Assembly (NCBI GenBank): GCA_009838525.1
Contig: VXRJ01000038.1
Span: 74,654-138,653 of the forward strand
Source of the DNA: Acidobacteriota bacterium
Lineage (GTDB): Bacteria > Acidobacteriota > Vicinamibacteria > Vicinamibacterales > UBA8438
Direction of reading: 5' to 3'
Length of the DNA stretch: 64,000 bases
The position numbers were made by a program, and so were the translations under genes. Positions 8,658-17,096 of this stretch are shown piece by piece. A model generated the notes under the pieces. It was given only the letters and a program-made list of their open reading frames with translations. It had not been told where the DNA came from and searched no databases. Each line of letters begins with the position of its first letter. Position 1 is the stretch's first letter.

Positions 8658-10586
8658 CTAGTTGCTTCCCGCGGCCCGCGCCCGCTCGACGATGGCCTCC
8701 GCGTCATCCGGTAGCAGCAGCCGGCTCTCCACGAGCGCCCGGGCCGCCGCGGAAACGGCATCCACGTAAGCCGCGTGATCGGCGTACCGCGCTTCGAGCG
8801 ACGGTCGTGGATCGCCCGCCGTCTCCCGGTCCGCTTCGGTGGCCGCGAACGGGATGAACGAGCCGGTCCCGCCGCACTGCGCCCCTTCCGCGAACCCGTC
8901 GCGCCGCAGGTTCCAGCCGGTGAAGGTTCCGACCGGCGCGGCCAGGCTGGGGTGTCGCACGCCGTCCACCATGTTGCCGTCCGCGTCGACGCGTCCGACG
9001 AGCACGGTGTAGGCGTCGCCGTACATCGGCGGCAGTGAGCGGTGGTCCGCCAGTCGTAGCGGATTGTAGGACCCGGAGTAGGTTACCCCGGGGATCTCGG
9101 GAAATCCGAGGCCGTCCGCCGGCACCAGGCCGCCGCCGCGAAGGGTTGGGAACTGGCTCGGCGGCGGCTCGACCCCGTTAGCCACCCACTCGTACAGGGC
9201 CACGCTCAGGGCGGCCCGAGTCTGCGCCATGGCCAGGGGATTGCTCAGGTTCTGGCACATTCCGCGGCTCGGCGGACGGGTGTGGACGCCCGGCCCGCCG
9301 CCGTGCTGGGTGCCGGACAGCAGATAGACGCGGACGTTATCGGGCAGTTCGATGTGATTGCCCTTCGGGTCCGTGACGATCAGCGACGCGCGCGCCTGCC
9401 ACAGTTCGGCCTCACCATCGCTGTGCACGATCCTGGGACAGGTGTTCGAGGCGCGGCACCGCTCCTGGAGGCCGTCCGTCCGTCCGCTCAGCGGATCGGT
9501 CAGCGTGGCGTAGGTAAAGGGGAACTGATCGCCGGGGTACACGTGGTCTTCGTGCTGTTTCTGCCAGCGCCCGGGCTGACCGAACGGATAGTTGGTGAAC
9601 GTCTTGCGCGATCCGGCGATGTTCGGGTGGATCCCGTCGAAGACGATCCGGCCCGAGACGTCCTCGTTGAACCCCTGGTAGAGGAAGTCCCGCAGCATCC
9701 GGCCGCTCTGGGAGATGCCGAGCGAGAGGGTGGTCGTCGCCAGCCCGCTCTCCGGGCCGAGGGGGTTCGCGTTGCCTGCCGCGTCGGCGGTCTCGTAGCG
9801 GAGGAACGAGATGGCGTCGCGCATCGCGACGAATCCGAGCCCGAGCACCAACGGGTCCTTCGCCTGGTAGATGAATTCGTAGATCGCCCCGCCGTCGAAG
9901 CCGGCCGGGCGTTCGATCGCGATTTCCCGGTCGCTGACGTAGCGCCACCGCAGGTCCGGCGGCGCCTCGCGCTTGCCGTTCTGCATCGCGCGGACCGAGA
10001 GCATCCCGCCGGCGGAGTCGAGTGAGGCGGCCGGATAGGTCAGCCGGCCCGACGACCGGGTCTCCCCATCGTTGAAGATGAACTCCTCGAGGGCCGGCCC
10101 GGCGATCGGCGAGCCGTCGGGTTCCGTCGCGACCGGCAGGTAGGCAACGATGTTGGAGTCGGTCGGTGTCAGGTCGCCCTGCCATCCCACCCGGACAAAG
10201 GCGAACCCGCGCTCCAGCAGCGCCGGTTCGGCTGCGCCCGCGCCGCCCCGGTTCGAGACGGTGTGGAAGATCGCCCGGTTCCACCGGCTCATGTCGACCG
10301 GGCGGTAGATCTCCACCGTGGCGCGATACGCCACGCGGCCCGCCGCGTTGCGCGGTGCGCGATCGAGGTTGACGATGTGCAGGTGCCGCCGGTCGGCGGG
10401 GTCGACCTCGCCCGCAACGATGCCCCGGAGCAGCTCGTACTGGCCGACGTCGCCAAAGCGCCGGCCGTCGAGGGCCGGCGACTCGACCACCGCCAGGTCG
10501 AATTCGGTGATCTGCGCCAGCCCGGGCGACGCCGCGAACAGGGCGATGGCTGCCGCAAGGAAGAATGTGCGAAATCGTCTATCCAT
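8658..10586 (-). CDS. Secreted alpha/beta hydrolase-domain protein
   Basis: A 642-aa protein. The ATG at 10586 is chosen because it begins a signal peptide (MDRRFRTFFLAAAIALFAASPGLAQ); the frame runs 45 codons further with no exported character. It matches the large secreted alpha/beta-hydrolase-domain family found in Acidobacteria and Proteobacteria. The nucleophile elbow is GISQSGRMLRDFLYQGFN, and late conserved parts include YLLSGTQHGGG and MCQNLSNPL. It is probably an esterase or amidase acting outside the cytoplasm; the natural substrate is unknown. It is convergent with the barrel gene and divergent from the GlcG-like gene. Confidence 0.8.
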   Translation of the reverse strand: MDRRFRTFFLAAAIALFAASPGLAQITEFDLAVVESPALDGRRFGDVGQYELLRGIVAGEVDPADRRHLHIVNLDRAPRNAAGRVAYRATVEIYRPVDMSRWNRAIFHTVSNRGGAGAAEPALLERGFAFVRVGWQGDLTPTDSNIVAYLPVATEPDGSPIAGPALEEFIFNDGETRSSGRLTYPAASLDSAGGMLSVRAMQNGKREAPPDLRWRYVSDREIAIERPAGFDGGAIYEFIYQAKDPLVLGLGFVAMRDAISFLRYETADAAGNANPLGPESGLATTTLSLGISQSGRMLRDFLYQGFNEDVSGRIVFDGIHPNIAGSRKTFTNYPFGQPGRWQKQHEDHVYPGDQFPFTYATLTDPLSGRTDGLQERCRASNTCPRIVHSDGEAELWQARASLIVTDPKGNHIELPDNVRVYLLSGTQHGGGPGVHTRPPSRGMCQNLSNPLAMAQTRAALSVALYEWVANGVEPPPSQFPTLRGGGLVPADGLGFPEIPGVTYSGSYNPLRLADHRSLPPMYGDAYTVLVGRVDADGNMVDGVRHPSLAAPVGTFTGWNLRRDGFAEGAQCGGTGSFIPFAATEADRETAGDPRPSLEARYADHAAYVDAVSAAARALVESRLLLPDDAEAIVERARAAGSN

Positions 10587-10771
10587 GGCGTCTCCGGAAA
10601 GTGGCCATGATAGCCCGCCCGGGGGGGCGTTACAGCTATAATTGGCCCAGCCCGCCATGGCCCGGCCAGTTCGTGAAGAGCCGGCCGACTCGTGACGGGT
10701 CTGGCTAGTGCCGAGCCGCACGCACGATGTGCCGCGCTCGCGACGTACCGCGTTAACCTGGGAGGTTGATC

Positions 10772-11269
10772 ATGTTCGTTCGATGTCTGCTCGCCGCCGT
10801 CACCGTTGTCGCTCTGACCGTTGCGCTCGCCCCGGGAGCCGAGGCGGCGGAAGATCGGCCAATCCTGACTGCTTCAGCCGCCATGAAGATGGTGCACGGC
10901 TGCCTCGCCAGGGCGGAGGCGGAAGGATGGCTGATGCATATCGCGATCATGGACAATCACGGCAACCTGAAGGCCTACCACCGGATGGACGATGCGCAGT
11001 TCCTGTCGCAGGAGATTGCGATGGGAAAGGCGCGCAGTTCCGCCGTCAGCCCGCGCTCGACGAAGCAGTGGGGCGATATGGCGTTTGCGGGCGGCAACCC
11101 CGGCGCGGCGGCGTTCGTCCCCGGCATCATCTACTTTGAGGGCGGCCTGCCGATCATGACGGCTGACGGCTATCACGTCGGCGGCATCGGGGTCAGCGGC
11201 GACACCGGCGCGAACGACGCGATCTGTGGGCAGGCGGGCATCGACGCCGCCGCGGAAGACCTGCAGTAG
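10772..11269 (+). CDS. Exported GlcG/HbpS-family protein
   Basis: A 165-aa protein starting at the ATG at 10772, six nt after GGGAGG. Residues 1-26 are a signal peptide. The remainder is a GlcG/HbpS (DUF336) domain: a long helix (ILTASAAMKMVHGCLARAEAEGW), a beta-strand (MHIAIMDNHGNLKAYHRMD), and the family signature GGLPI...YHVGGIGVSGDTGANDAICG. Family members include the haem-binding HbpS and GlcG of the glycolate locus, with small-ligand or haem-degrading roles. The ligand here is unknown. The following esterase gene starts 88 nt downstream behind its own promoter-like sequence. Confidence 0.85.
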   Translation: MFVRCLLAAVTVVALTVALAPGAEAAEDRPILTASAAMKMVHGCLARAEAEGWLMHIAIMDNHGNLKAYHRMDDAQFLSQEIAMGKARSSAVSPRSTKQWGDMAFAGGNPGAAAFVPGIIYFEGGLPIMTADGYHVGGIGVSGDTGANDAICGQAGIDAAAEDLQ

Positions 11270-11315
11270 AGTTGACGGCGCGCCCCGGCGGGCGTGGGAT
11301 CGGCGCTAGCTGTTC

Positions 11316-11343
11316 TATACTCTGCGGACAATCCGTCCGCAGA
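11316..11343 (+). promoter_or_regulatory. Promoter -10-like hexamer with adjacent inverted repeat
   Basis: TATACT at 11316-11321 is followed directly by a 9-bp perfect inverted repeat (TCTGCGGAC, 5-nt loop, GTCCGCAGA; 11321-11343), 14 nt before the esterase ATG. No good -35 is visible. The repeat would overlap the transcription start, as an operator does, or form a 5' hairpin in the leader. There is no T-tract, so a terminator for the upstream gene is less likely. Confidence 0.4.
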
Positions 11344-11357
11344 GAAAGGGAAGGGCC

Positions 11358-12296
11358 ATGACCAGTCGATCTCTCGTCGTCGCCTGCGTGCTTGCCGTCG
11401 TCGCCCTGGCGGGAGCGCCATCCGACGCGGACGCCCAGCTCGGGCAGACCGAAACCTGGGCATCTCACGTTTCCAACGAGTACCGGGTGGTGCCGAACGT
11501 GACGTACCACGTCGCGAACGGCTTCGAGAACCGCGTCGATCTCTACCTCCCGCGCAACAGCCCGGGCCCGTCGCCGGTCCTGATGTACATCCATGGCGGC
11601 GGCTGGGTGGGCGGCAGCAAGGAGGCGAACGTGCTCCGGCTGCTTCCCTGGCTCGAGATGGGCTGGGCGGTGGTCAACGTGCAGTACCGCCTCGGCCGGG
11701 TCTCGCGCGCGCCGGCTGCCGTGGAGGACTGCCTCTGCGCCCTCCACTGGGTGAAGGCGAACGCTGACGACTACGGCTTCGACGCCAACCGCATCGTCGT
11801 CACCGGCAACTCGGCCGGCGGACACCTGGCGCTCACCACCGGGATGATTCCCGGTTCATCGGGTCTCGACCTGGAGTGCCAGCCGCGCGGCGAACTCGGC
11901 GTGGCCGCCATCATCAACTGGTATGGCATCACCGACGTGGGCGACCTCCTGGCCGGCGCCAACGAGAAGTCGTACGCCGTGCGCTGGATGGGAAGCCTCG
12001 CCGACCGGATGGACGTGGCGGAACGGGTTTCGCCGCTCTCCTATGTCCGTTCCGGCCTTCCGCCAACGCTGACGATCCACGGGGACGCCGACGGGATCGT
12101 TCCGCACCAGCATGCGGTTCGGCTGCACGAGGCACTGTCGGGCGCCGGCGTCTCGAACGAGCTGCATACCGTTCCGGGCGGCGGGCACGGCGGATTCAGC
12201 CGTGACGAGACTATCGCCATCTTCGAGACGATCCATCGCTTCCTGGGCCAGCATGGCCTGGGTGGCGCGCAGGCAACGACTGAAGGCCAGCCGTGA
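11358..12296 (+). CDS. Secreted alpha/beta-hydrolase, HGGGW esterase/lipase type
   Basis: A 312-aa protein with a signal peptide (residues 1-27) and the full machinery of the hormone-sensitive-lipase/BD-FAE-like esterases. Oxyanion motif HGGGW is at 79-83, nucleophile Ser152 in GNSAGG, acid Asp245 in HGDADGIVPH, and His277 in GGGHGGF. It should hydrolyse small acyl or carbohydrate esters in the periplasm or outside the cell. Its stop overlaps the GTG start of the next hydrolase (GTGA), so the two are translationally coupled and may act on the same substrate. Confidence 0.88.
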   Translation: MTSRSLVVACVLAVVALAGAPSDADAQLGQTETWASHVSNEYRVVPNVTYHVANGFENRVDLYLPRNSPGPSPVLMYIHGGGWVGGSKEANVLRLLPWLEMGWAVVNVQYRLGRVSRAPAAVEDCLCALHWVKANADDYGFDANRIVVTGNSAGGHLALTTGMIPGSSGLDLECQPRGELGVAAIINWYGITDVGDLLAGANEKSYAVRWMGSLADRMDVAERVSPLSYVRSGLPPTLTIHGDADGIVPHQHAVRLHEALSGAGVSNELHTVPGGGHGGFSRDETIAIFETIHRFLGQHGLGGAQATTEGQP

Positions 12297-13978
12297 CCCG
12301 GGTGACGCGCGTCGCGGTTGCGACGCGCGTGCGGCCTGCGCTCACTGTCGGGCGCGCCGGCGCCAGGCTTCTGGCGCTGGTCACCGGCGCGGCGGCAGTG
12401 TTCTGGCTGGCTGCCGTTCCCGTCGCGCTGGCCGGACAGTCGTCGAACGACAATGAGGCCCTGGACGCCGCGGTAGAGCGGTTCTGGGCGTCAGCGACCG
12501 ACGCGGAGTTCGCTGCCGCGTCGTCCGGCATCTTTGCCCTCGATCCGGACATCGAGTCGGTCTGGCCCCGCCTCCGCGCCGGCCGCACCTACCGCGACGA
12601 TGTCCCGACCGGCCGGCAACTGCTGGCCCGCGCCAACCGCGATGGGGTGGAGCACCCGTACATCGTCCGCGTGCCGGACAGCTACGACCCGGCGGTCCGC
12701 TACCCGCTGGTCGTCTACCTCCATGGAGGTGTGTCACGGCCGAAGCGGGACGACGGAAGCTGGTGGCGCCGGGAGGAGCGCCTGGCGCGCGACGACGCCA
12801 TCGTCGTGGCGCCGCTCTCATGGGCGGAGTCGCTCTGGTGGGAGGGGAGCCAGGTCGAGAACCTGATCGGCGTCGTGCACGACCTGAAGCGGACCTACAA
12901 CATCGACGAGAACCGGGTCCATATGATCGGCGTCTCGGACGGGGCGACGGGCGGCTACTACCAGGCGATGACGGCGACCACGCCATGGGCCGGCTTCATC
13001 CTGCTGATTGGCCATCCGGTAGTTCTCGCCAACCCCGCCTCCGAGGTGGATGCGGACCTGCACGTCACGAACCTCCGCAACAAGCCGCTCTTCGTCGTCA
13101 ACGGCGGCCGCGACCGCCTCTATCCGGCGGCGACGGTCATTCCCTTCATGCGGCTTTTTCAGGATGCGGGAGTTTTTCTGGACTTCCGCGCCCGGCCAGA
13201 GGCAGGCCACAACACCGACTGGTGGGACGACGAGGCGGAGGCCATGACGGCGTTCATGGCCGAGCAGACGCGCCGCTCGCTGCCGCCACGGGTCTCCTGG
13301 GAGACGGGCTCGACGGACCGTTTCAACCGGGCCCACTGGCTGGTGATCGACGAGCTGGGCGGGGTAGACGGGGAGCCGGAACTCGACCCGTACAACACGA
13401 TCCTGGATCCGAACCAGGGGATGCAGCTCGGCATCAACATGATCGGCGAGTTGCAGGACGGCACTGGCCTGCGCGTCCTGGAGGTGGGCGAGGATTCCAT
13501 CGCGTCGGCCGGCGGGATGGTGGACAACGACACCATCGTCGCCGTCGACGGCCAGTTCAACCCGTCGGTCGACGACCTGAAGGAGGCGCTCATCGGCTTC
13601 GCGCCAGGGCAGCGGATCCCTCTCGTCATCGAGCGGTCGGGGGAGCGGCTCGACGTCGCGCTGGTCTATCCCGCCGATGCCGCTCCGCAGGGCCGGCAGG
13701 CGTTCCCGAGACGCAACCCGGCCGGCCGCGTCGAGCTGGATCAGCGCGGTAACCGGGTCAACGTCTACACCCGCGGCGTTCGCCGCTTCACCCTGCTGCT
13801 GTCGCCCGAGCAGTTCGACTTCACGCAGCCGATCATGGTCAGCGTCAATGGCGTGACCGCGTTCGACGGCATGGTCGAGCCGGATGTGGAGGCCCTGCTG
13901 CGCTGGGCCGCCATCGATCAGGATCGGACCGCCATGTTCGGCGCCGAGTTGCCGATCGACGTGCCGCCGGCGCCGTAG
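12293..13978 (+). CDS. Exported esterase/peptidase-like hydrolase fused to a PDZ domain
   Basis: A 561-aa protein with a GTG start overlapping the previous stop. A signal or anchor segment lies at about 22-48 (ARLLALVTGAAAVFWLAAVPVALA). An alpha/beta-hydrolase of the dienelactone-hydrolase/PHB-depolymerase-like type follows (YPLVVYLHGGV, nucleophile GVSDGATGGYY, PLFVVNGGRDRLYP, RPEAGHNTDWW). A PDZ-like module sits near 390-455 (GLRVLEVGEDSIASAGGMVDN, DDLKEALIGFAPGQRIPLVI), then a C-terminal beta-rich part. The PDZ may tether the enzyme to a partner or substrate. Coupling to the HGGGW esterase suggests a joint role. Confidence 0.8.
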   Translation: MTRVTRVAVATRVRPALTVGRAGARLLALVTGAAAVFWLAAVPVALAGQSSNDNEALDAAVERFWASATDAEFAAASSGIFALDPDIESVWPRLRAGRTYRDDVPTGRQLLARANRDGVEHPYIVRVPDSYDPAVRYPLVVYLHGGVSRPKRDDGSWWRREERLARDDAIVVAPLSWAESLWWEGSQVENLIGVVHDLKRTYNIDENRVHMIGVSDGATGGYYQAMTATTPWAGFILLIGHPVVLANPASEVDADLHVTNLRNKPLFVVNGGRDRLYPAATVIPFMRLFQDAGVFLDFRARPEAGHNTDWWDDEAEAMTAFMAEQTRRSLPPRVSWETGSTDRFNRAHWLVIDELGGVDGEPELDPYNTILDPNQGMQLGINMIGELQDGTGLRVLEVGEDSIASAGGMVDNDTIVAVDGQFNPSVDDLKEALIGFAPGQRIPLVIERSGERLDVALVYPADAAPQGRQAFPRRNPAGRVELDQRGNRVNVYTRGVRRFTLLLSPEQFDFTQPIMVSVNGVTAFDGMVEPDVEALLRWAAIDQDRTAMFGAELPIDVPPAP

Positions 13979-14009
13979 TCTCGGGGGGGGCGCGCACACC
14001 GGATCCTGG

Positions 14010-14348
14010 ATGTCGGACCTCCGGAAGATCTACGTCGCCGATGATCAGGGCGACGCCCACCTGCTGCGCGGTCTGCTCGAGCGCGAGGGGATTGACGTCG
14101 TGATTCGCGGCGCCGACTTCGTGCCGCTCCAGGGCGGAACCCTCTTCGGCATGGAGACCCGTCCCTCGCTCTGGGTGCTCGCGGACGATGCGGTGCTCTA
14201 CGCCCGCGCCGTCGAGATCGCCGAGGAGTACGCCGCCTCCAAGGGCGCGCCCGCCCCCACGGAGGCTGAGACGTGGCGTTGCCGCAGGTGCGGCGAGGAG
14301 ATAGAAGCGCAGTTCACCGCGTGCTGGAGCTGCGGGGCGGAACGCTAG
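14010..14348 (+). CDS. DUF2007-like protein with C-terminal zinc ribbon
   Basis: A 112-aa cytoplasmic protein. The ATG at 14010 is chosen because the DUF2007-type domain starts at once (RKIYVADDQGDAHLLRGLLE, EGIDVVIRG, PSLWVLADDAVLYARAVEIAEEY). This ferredoxin-like fold resembles PII-like putative signal-transducing proteins. A short linker leads to a zinc ribbon with C91/C94 and C105/C108. It is separated from the hydrolase gene by 31 nt and convergent with the cation exchanger, with an 18-bp palindrome in between. Partner and signal are unknown. Confidence 0.82.
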   Translation: MSDLRKIYVADDQGDAHLLRGLLEREGIDVVIRGADFVPLQGGTLFGMETRPSLWVLADDAVLYARAVEIAEEYAASKGAPAPTEAETWRCRRCGEEIEAQFTACWSCGAER

Positions 14349-14361
14349 CTCTGGCCGGTGC

Positions 14362-14379
14362 GCCGGCCTCCAGGCCGGC
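14362..14379. repeat. 18-bp palindromic repeat, copy R1
   Basis: GCCGGCCTCCAGGCCGGC: 8-bp arms around a 2-nt centre, preceded by GGTGC. It lies between two convergent genes, where a hairpin could end transcription from both sides. Copies R2-R4 lie at 16256, 18638 and 20117. Confidence 0.8.
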
Positions 14380-14410
14380 AAGAACGGTGCGCCGTGTCTG
14401 GCGCGCGGCC

Positions 14411-15385
14411 TCAGCCGGCCGGAATCGACACCATCCCGAGCGCGATGCCGACGCCTATGCCGACCGCGTAGAGCGTGTAGAGGGAGAGCAGCACGATTCC
14501 CGCCGGCCGCCGAACGACGCCGTACTTCAGCACCACGGCGATCACCGTCAGGAAAAAGAGCGCCATCCAGGGCAGGCCGTAGCGCTGACTGAAGAGGTCG
14601 AGGTTGAGCGGCTCGATCGCGCCCGACATGCCGACGATCAGGAACAGGTTCAGGACATTCGCGCCGATGATGTTGCCGAGCGACAGGTCGGGCACGCCCT
14701 TGCGGGCCGCCGTCACGCCCGTGACCAGCTCAGGCACCGACGTGCCTATCGCGATGACCGTGAAGCCGATCACCGACGACGGAATGCCCGCCGCCAACGC
14801 AAGGTTCTGCCCGGAGGTAACAAGGAAGTAGCTGCCGGCGAGGACGCACCCGCCACCGATCGAGAACCAGCCGACAGCCCCGGACAGCCCCGCCCGGTCC
14901 TCGGCCGTGGCTTCCGACGCCCCGCCGTTGCGCTGCGACCGCAGGATGCCGAGCAGGTCCCAGCCGAGGTAGCCGAATGCTCCGGCCAGCAACAGGCCGC
15001 CGAAGACCCGTTCCATCGACAGGTCCCAGGAGAAAGCGATCACCAGCAGACCGCCCGACACCATCCACGTCGCCCGCCGGATGAAGTCGGATCGGTCGAC
15101 GTCGACCGGCATGATCAGCGCCACCGCGCCGACAATCAGGCCGATGTTGCAGATGCAGGAGCCGACGGCGTTTCCGAGAGCCATTCCCGGATCGCCGCGC
15201 AACGCGGCGGTCGCCGATACGACCAGCTCCGGCGCCGTGGTCGCCAGGCTTACGAGGGTGCCGCCGATGACGATCCGCGGAACCCTGAGCGCCTTGCCGA
15301 TCTTGATGCTCGAATCGACGAAAAGGTCGCCTCCCTTGGCGACCAGCGCAAACCCGACAGCGATGAGCAGGAGGTCAATCAGCAT
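14411..15385 (-). CDS. Sodium/calcium exchanger-family antiporter (CaCA, YrbG-like)
   Basis: A 324-aa inner-membrane protein starting at the ATG at 15385 (MLIDLLLIAVGFALVAKGGD). It has about ten transmembrane segments and the two inverted alpha-repeats of the CaCA superfamily: GGTLVSLATTAPELVVS with GNAVGSCICNIGLIVG, and GFTVIAIGTSVPELVTG with GNIIGANVLNLFLIVG. The acidic ion-binding Glu is present in both repeats. It probably exchanges Ca2+ or another divalent cation for Na+ or H+. It starts 4 nt after the stop of the UreH-like transporter on the same strand, so the two form a metal-transport operon. Confidence 0.92.
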   Translation of the reverse strand: MLIDLLLIAVGFALVAKGGDLFVDSSIKIGKALRVPRIVIGGTLVSLATTAPELVVSATAALRGDPGMALGNAVGSCICNIGLIVGAVALIMPVDVDRSDFIRRATWMVSGGLLVIAFSWDLSMERVFGGLLLAGAFGYLGWDLLGILRSQRNGGASEATAEDRAGLSGAVGWFSIGGGCVLAGSYFLVTSGQNLALAAGIPSSVIGFTVIAIGTSVPELVTGVTAARKGVPDLSLGNIIGANVLNLFLIVGMSGAIEPLNLDLFSQRYGLPWMALFFLTVIAVVLKYGVVRRPAGIVLLSLYTLYAVGIGVGIALGMVSIPAG

Positions 15386-15389
15386 GGAA

Positions 15390-16076
15390 CTAGATGCCGA
15401 GCACCAGCACCGCGGCGCCGCTGGCGGCAACGACCAGGCCGGCGGCCACATCCGCGTGGCGTTGAAGCAGACCGATCCCGCCCCGTCCCGGCCCGACGAG
15501 TGGCGCGGCGGCGAGCCAGCGGGCGCCGGAGTAGCCCGCCGCCACCGCGGCCAGCATCACCGCCACCGTGAGCAGGCCGAACACCGCCACGACGGCCAGC
15601 AGCGCGGCCCAGTCAGCGGCCATTCCGGGGACCATCATCAGCGGGATCAGCGGCTCGCAGGGACCGAGGAGGAAGACGACGAACAAAGCGCCCGGCGTGA
15701 CCTGGCCGTCCGCGCCGGCGTGCCGGTGAGCGCCGCCCACGCCCCGGAAGCGGCGCCAGACGGCCCATGCCGCGTAAGCCAGGCCGAAACCGATCAGCAG
15801 GGCGGCGGCCAACTCGCCGCGCGCCGACTCGATCCACAGCAGGCGGTCGGTCGCCACGCCCAGGCCGACGCCGAACGCGCCGATGACGACCGAAGAAGCG
15901 ACATGCCCGGCGCCGCATAGCGCGGTGATCGTGAGGGTCCGGCCGAGCGTCCAGCCCCGGGCGCGGGCCAGTGCCACGAACGGCAGCGAATGATCGATGC
16001 CGAGCAGGGTGTGGAGAATCGCCAGCGACGCGGCAGTGCCGAGCAGCAGCGTCGTGGTCTGAATCGGTTCGGGCAT
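15390..16076 (-). CDS. UreH/SafE-like membrane transporter, possible nickel permease
   Basis: A 228-aa protein with six predicted membrane segments. The ATG at 16076 starts just before the first segment; the longer frame overlaps the larE promoter region. The N-terminal motif HTLLGIDHSLPF followed by GRTLTITALCGAGHVASS matches the UreH-type proteins of the NiCoT/RcnA-related group, in which the His-Asp-His cluster handles nickel. A second conserved part is FLLGPCEPLIPLMM. It forms an operon with the CaCA exchanger and is divergent from larE, whose product takes part in nickel-cofactor synthesis. Nickel uptake is therefore a reasonable inference but unproven. Confidence 0.72.
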   Translation of the reverse strand: MPEPIQTTTLLLGTAASLAILHTLLGIDHSLPFVALARARGWTLGRTLTITALCGAGHVASSVVIGAFGVGLGVATDRLLWIESARGELAAALLIGFGLAYAAWAVWRRFRGVGGAHRHAGADGQVTPGALFVVFLLGPCEPLIPLMMVPGMAADWAALLAVVAVFGLLTVAVMLAAVAAGYSGARWLAAAPLVGPGRGGIGLLQRHADVAAGLVVAASGAAVLVLGI

Positions 16077-16162
16077 GGTAGAGCCGTGCGGTGGATTCCC
16101 GGGCCGGGAGCTTGGCGCCGGCGCGTCCGACATGGCGCGCGGCCGCCGCAAACGTGAAACGC

Positions 16163-16168
16163 TACACT
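16163..16168 (+). promoter_or_regulatory. -10-like element placed for a leaderless larE mRNA
   Basis: TACACT ends 6 nt before the larE ATG at 16175, so initiation at the usual distance would begin at or next to the start codon. No Shine-Dalgarno precedes this ATG. The same hexamer lies 11 nt before the vapB start at 5121. No convincing -35 was found. Confidence 0.35.
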
Positions 16169-16174
16169 ATTTTC

Positions 16175-17089
16175 ATGGCGCTGGTTGAGAATGCGGTACC
16201 CCGAGACACCTCCCGGAACGCCGGTCAGACCGCCGGTGCGGGTGCCGATTGGTGCGCCGGTCTCCAGACCGGCACCCTCGACGATCGCGTTGCCAGCCTC
16301 CGGCGGCTTCTGCGCGAGTTGAACCGTGTCGTCGTCTGCTTCTCCGGCGGCGTCGACTCCGGCTACCTGCTCGCCGAAGCGGTCGGCGTGCTGGGTGACC
16401 GGGCGGTTGCACTTACGGCCGTTTCCCCCAGCCTCGCCCCGGAGGAAGGCGCCGCCGCCCGCGAGCTGGCTGAGCAGCTCGGCGCGCGCCACCTGCTGAT
16501 CGAGACGGCGGAGGTGGACGACCCCCGGTACGCGGCCAACCCCGTGAATCGCTGCTACTTCTGCAAAACCGAGGTGTACGGCCACGCGGTGGAGGAAGCG
16601 CAACGCCTGGGCATCCCCCGTGTCATCGACGGATTTAATGTCGACGACCGGGGCGACGTCCGTCCGGGGCGCCGCGCCGCGCAGGAGCTGGGCGTCCGCT
16701 CTCCTCTCGACGAGACCGGTTTCACCAAGGCGGATATCCGTGAGGCGGCACGGCGGATCGGCCTGCCGGTCTGGGACAAACCGGCCCTCGCGTGTCTGTC
16801 CAGCCGCTTTCCGTACGGAACGGAGATAACGCCCGAGCGCCTGACGCGCGTCGCCGAATGCGAACGCGTGCTGCGCGAGCACGGGTTCCGCGTTTGCCGG
16901 GTGCGCTACTTCGGCGAGCTGGCGCGCGTCGAGGTGGCGCCCGAAGAGGTGGCAAGACTCACCGAAGACGCGGCCCTGCTGCGCGACGTCACGGCCGGGT
17001 TCCGCGCCGCCGGGTTCGCGCGGGTGGAAGTCGACCCTGACGGCTACCGCTCCGGCGCCATGAACGAGCTACTGCAGTTGGCCCGCTAG
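16175..17089 (+). CDS. larE: ATP-dependent sulfur transferase LarE
   Basis: A 304-aa PP-loop enzyme that adenylates and sulfurates the pyridinium dithio-precursor of the nickel-pincer cofactor of LarA-type racemases. The ATP loop SGGVDS is at 57-62. Three cysteines are placed as in iron-sulfur LarE: C127 and C130 in NRCYFCK and C207 in ACLSSRFPYG, 150 residues after the loop, the spacing of the sulfur-donating Cys in the single-Cys enzyme. This suggests a cluster-binding, catalytic form rather than a sacrificial one. ATG 16175 is the last possible start before the loop, so palindrome R2 (encoding about CAGLQTG) is part of the protein. No larA, larB or larC is in the window. Confidence 0.92.
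   Translation: MALVENAVPRDTSRNAGQTAGAGADWCAGLQTGTLDDRVASLRRLLRELNRVVVCFSGGVDSGYLLAEAVGVLGDRAVALTAVSPSLAPEEGAAARELAEQLGARHLLIETAEVDDPRYAANPVNRCYFCKTEVYGHAVEEAQRLGIPRVIDGFNVDDRGDVRPGRRAAQELGVRSPLDETGFTKADIREAARRIGLPVWDKPALACLSSRFPYGTEITPERLTRVAECERVLREHGFRVCRVRYFGELARVEVAPEEVARLTEDAALLRDVTAGFRAAGFARVEVDPDGYRSGAMNELLQLAR
16256..16273. repeat. 18-bp palindromic repeat, copy R2, inside larE
   Basis: GCCGGTCTCCAGACCGGC, with flanking GGTGC and ACC extending the symmetry. It falls within codons 28-33 of larE, in a 40-residue extension before the conserved domain. Confidence 0.8.
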
Positions 17090-17096
17090 TCTGGCG

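Noticed and set aside
10637-10642. Perfect TATAAT between divergent genes
   Set aside because: No -35 at a workable distance and 130 nt from the downstream start; left out of the feature list.
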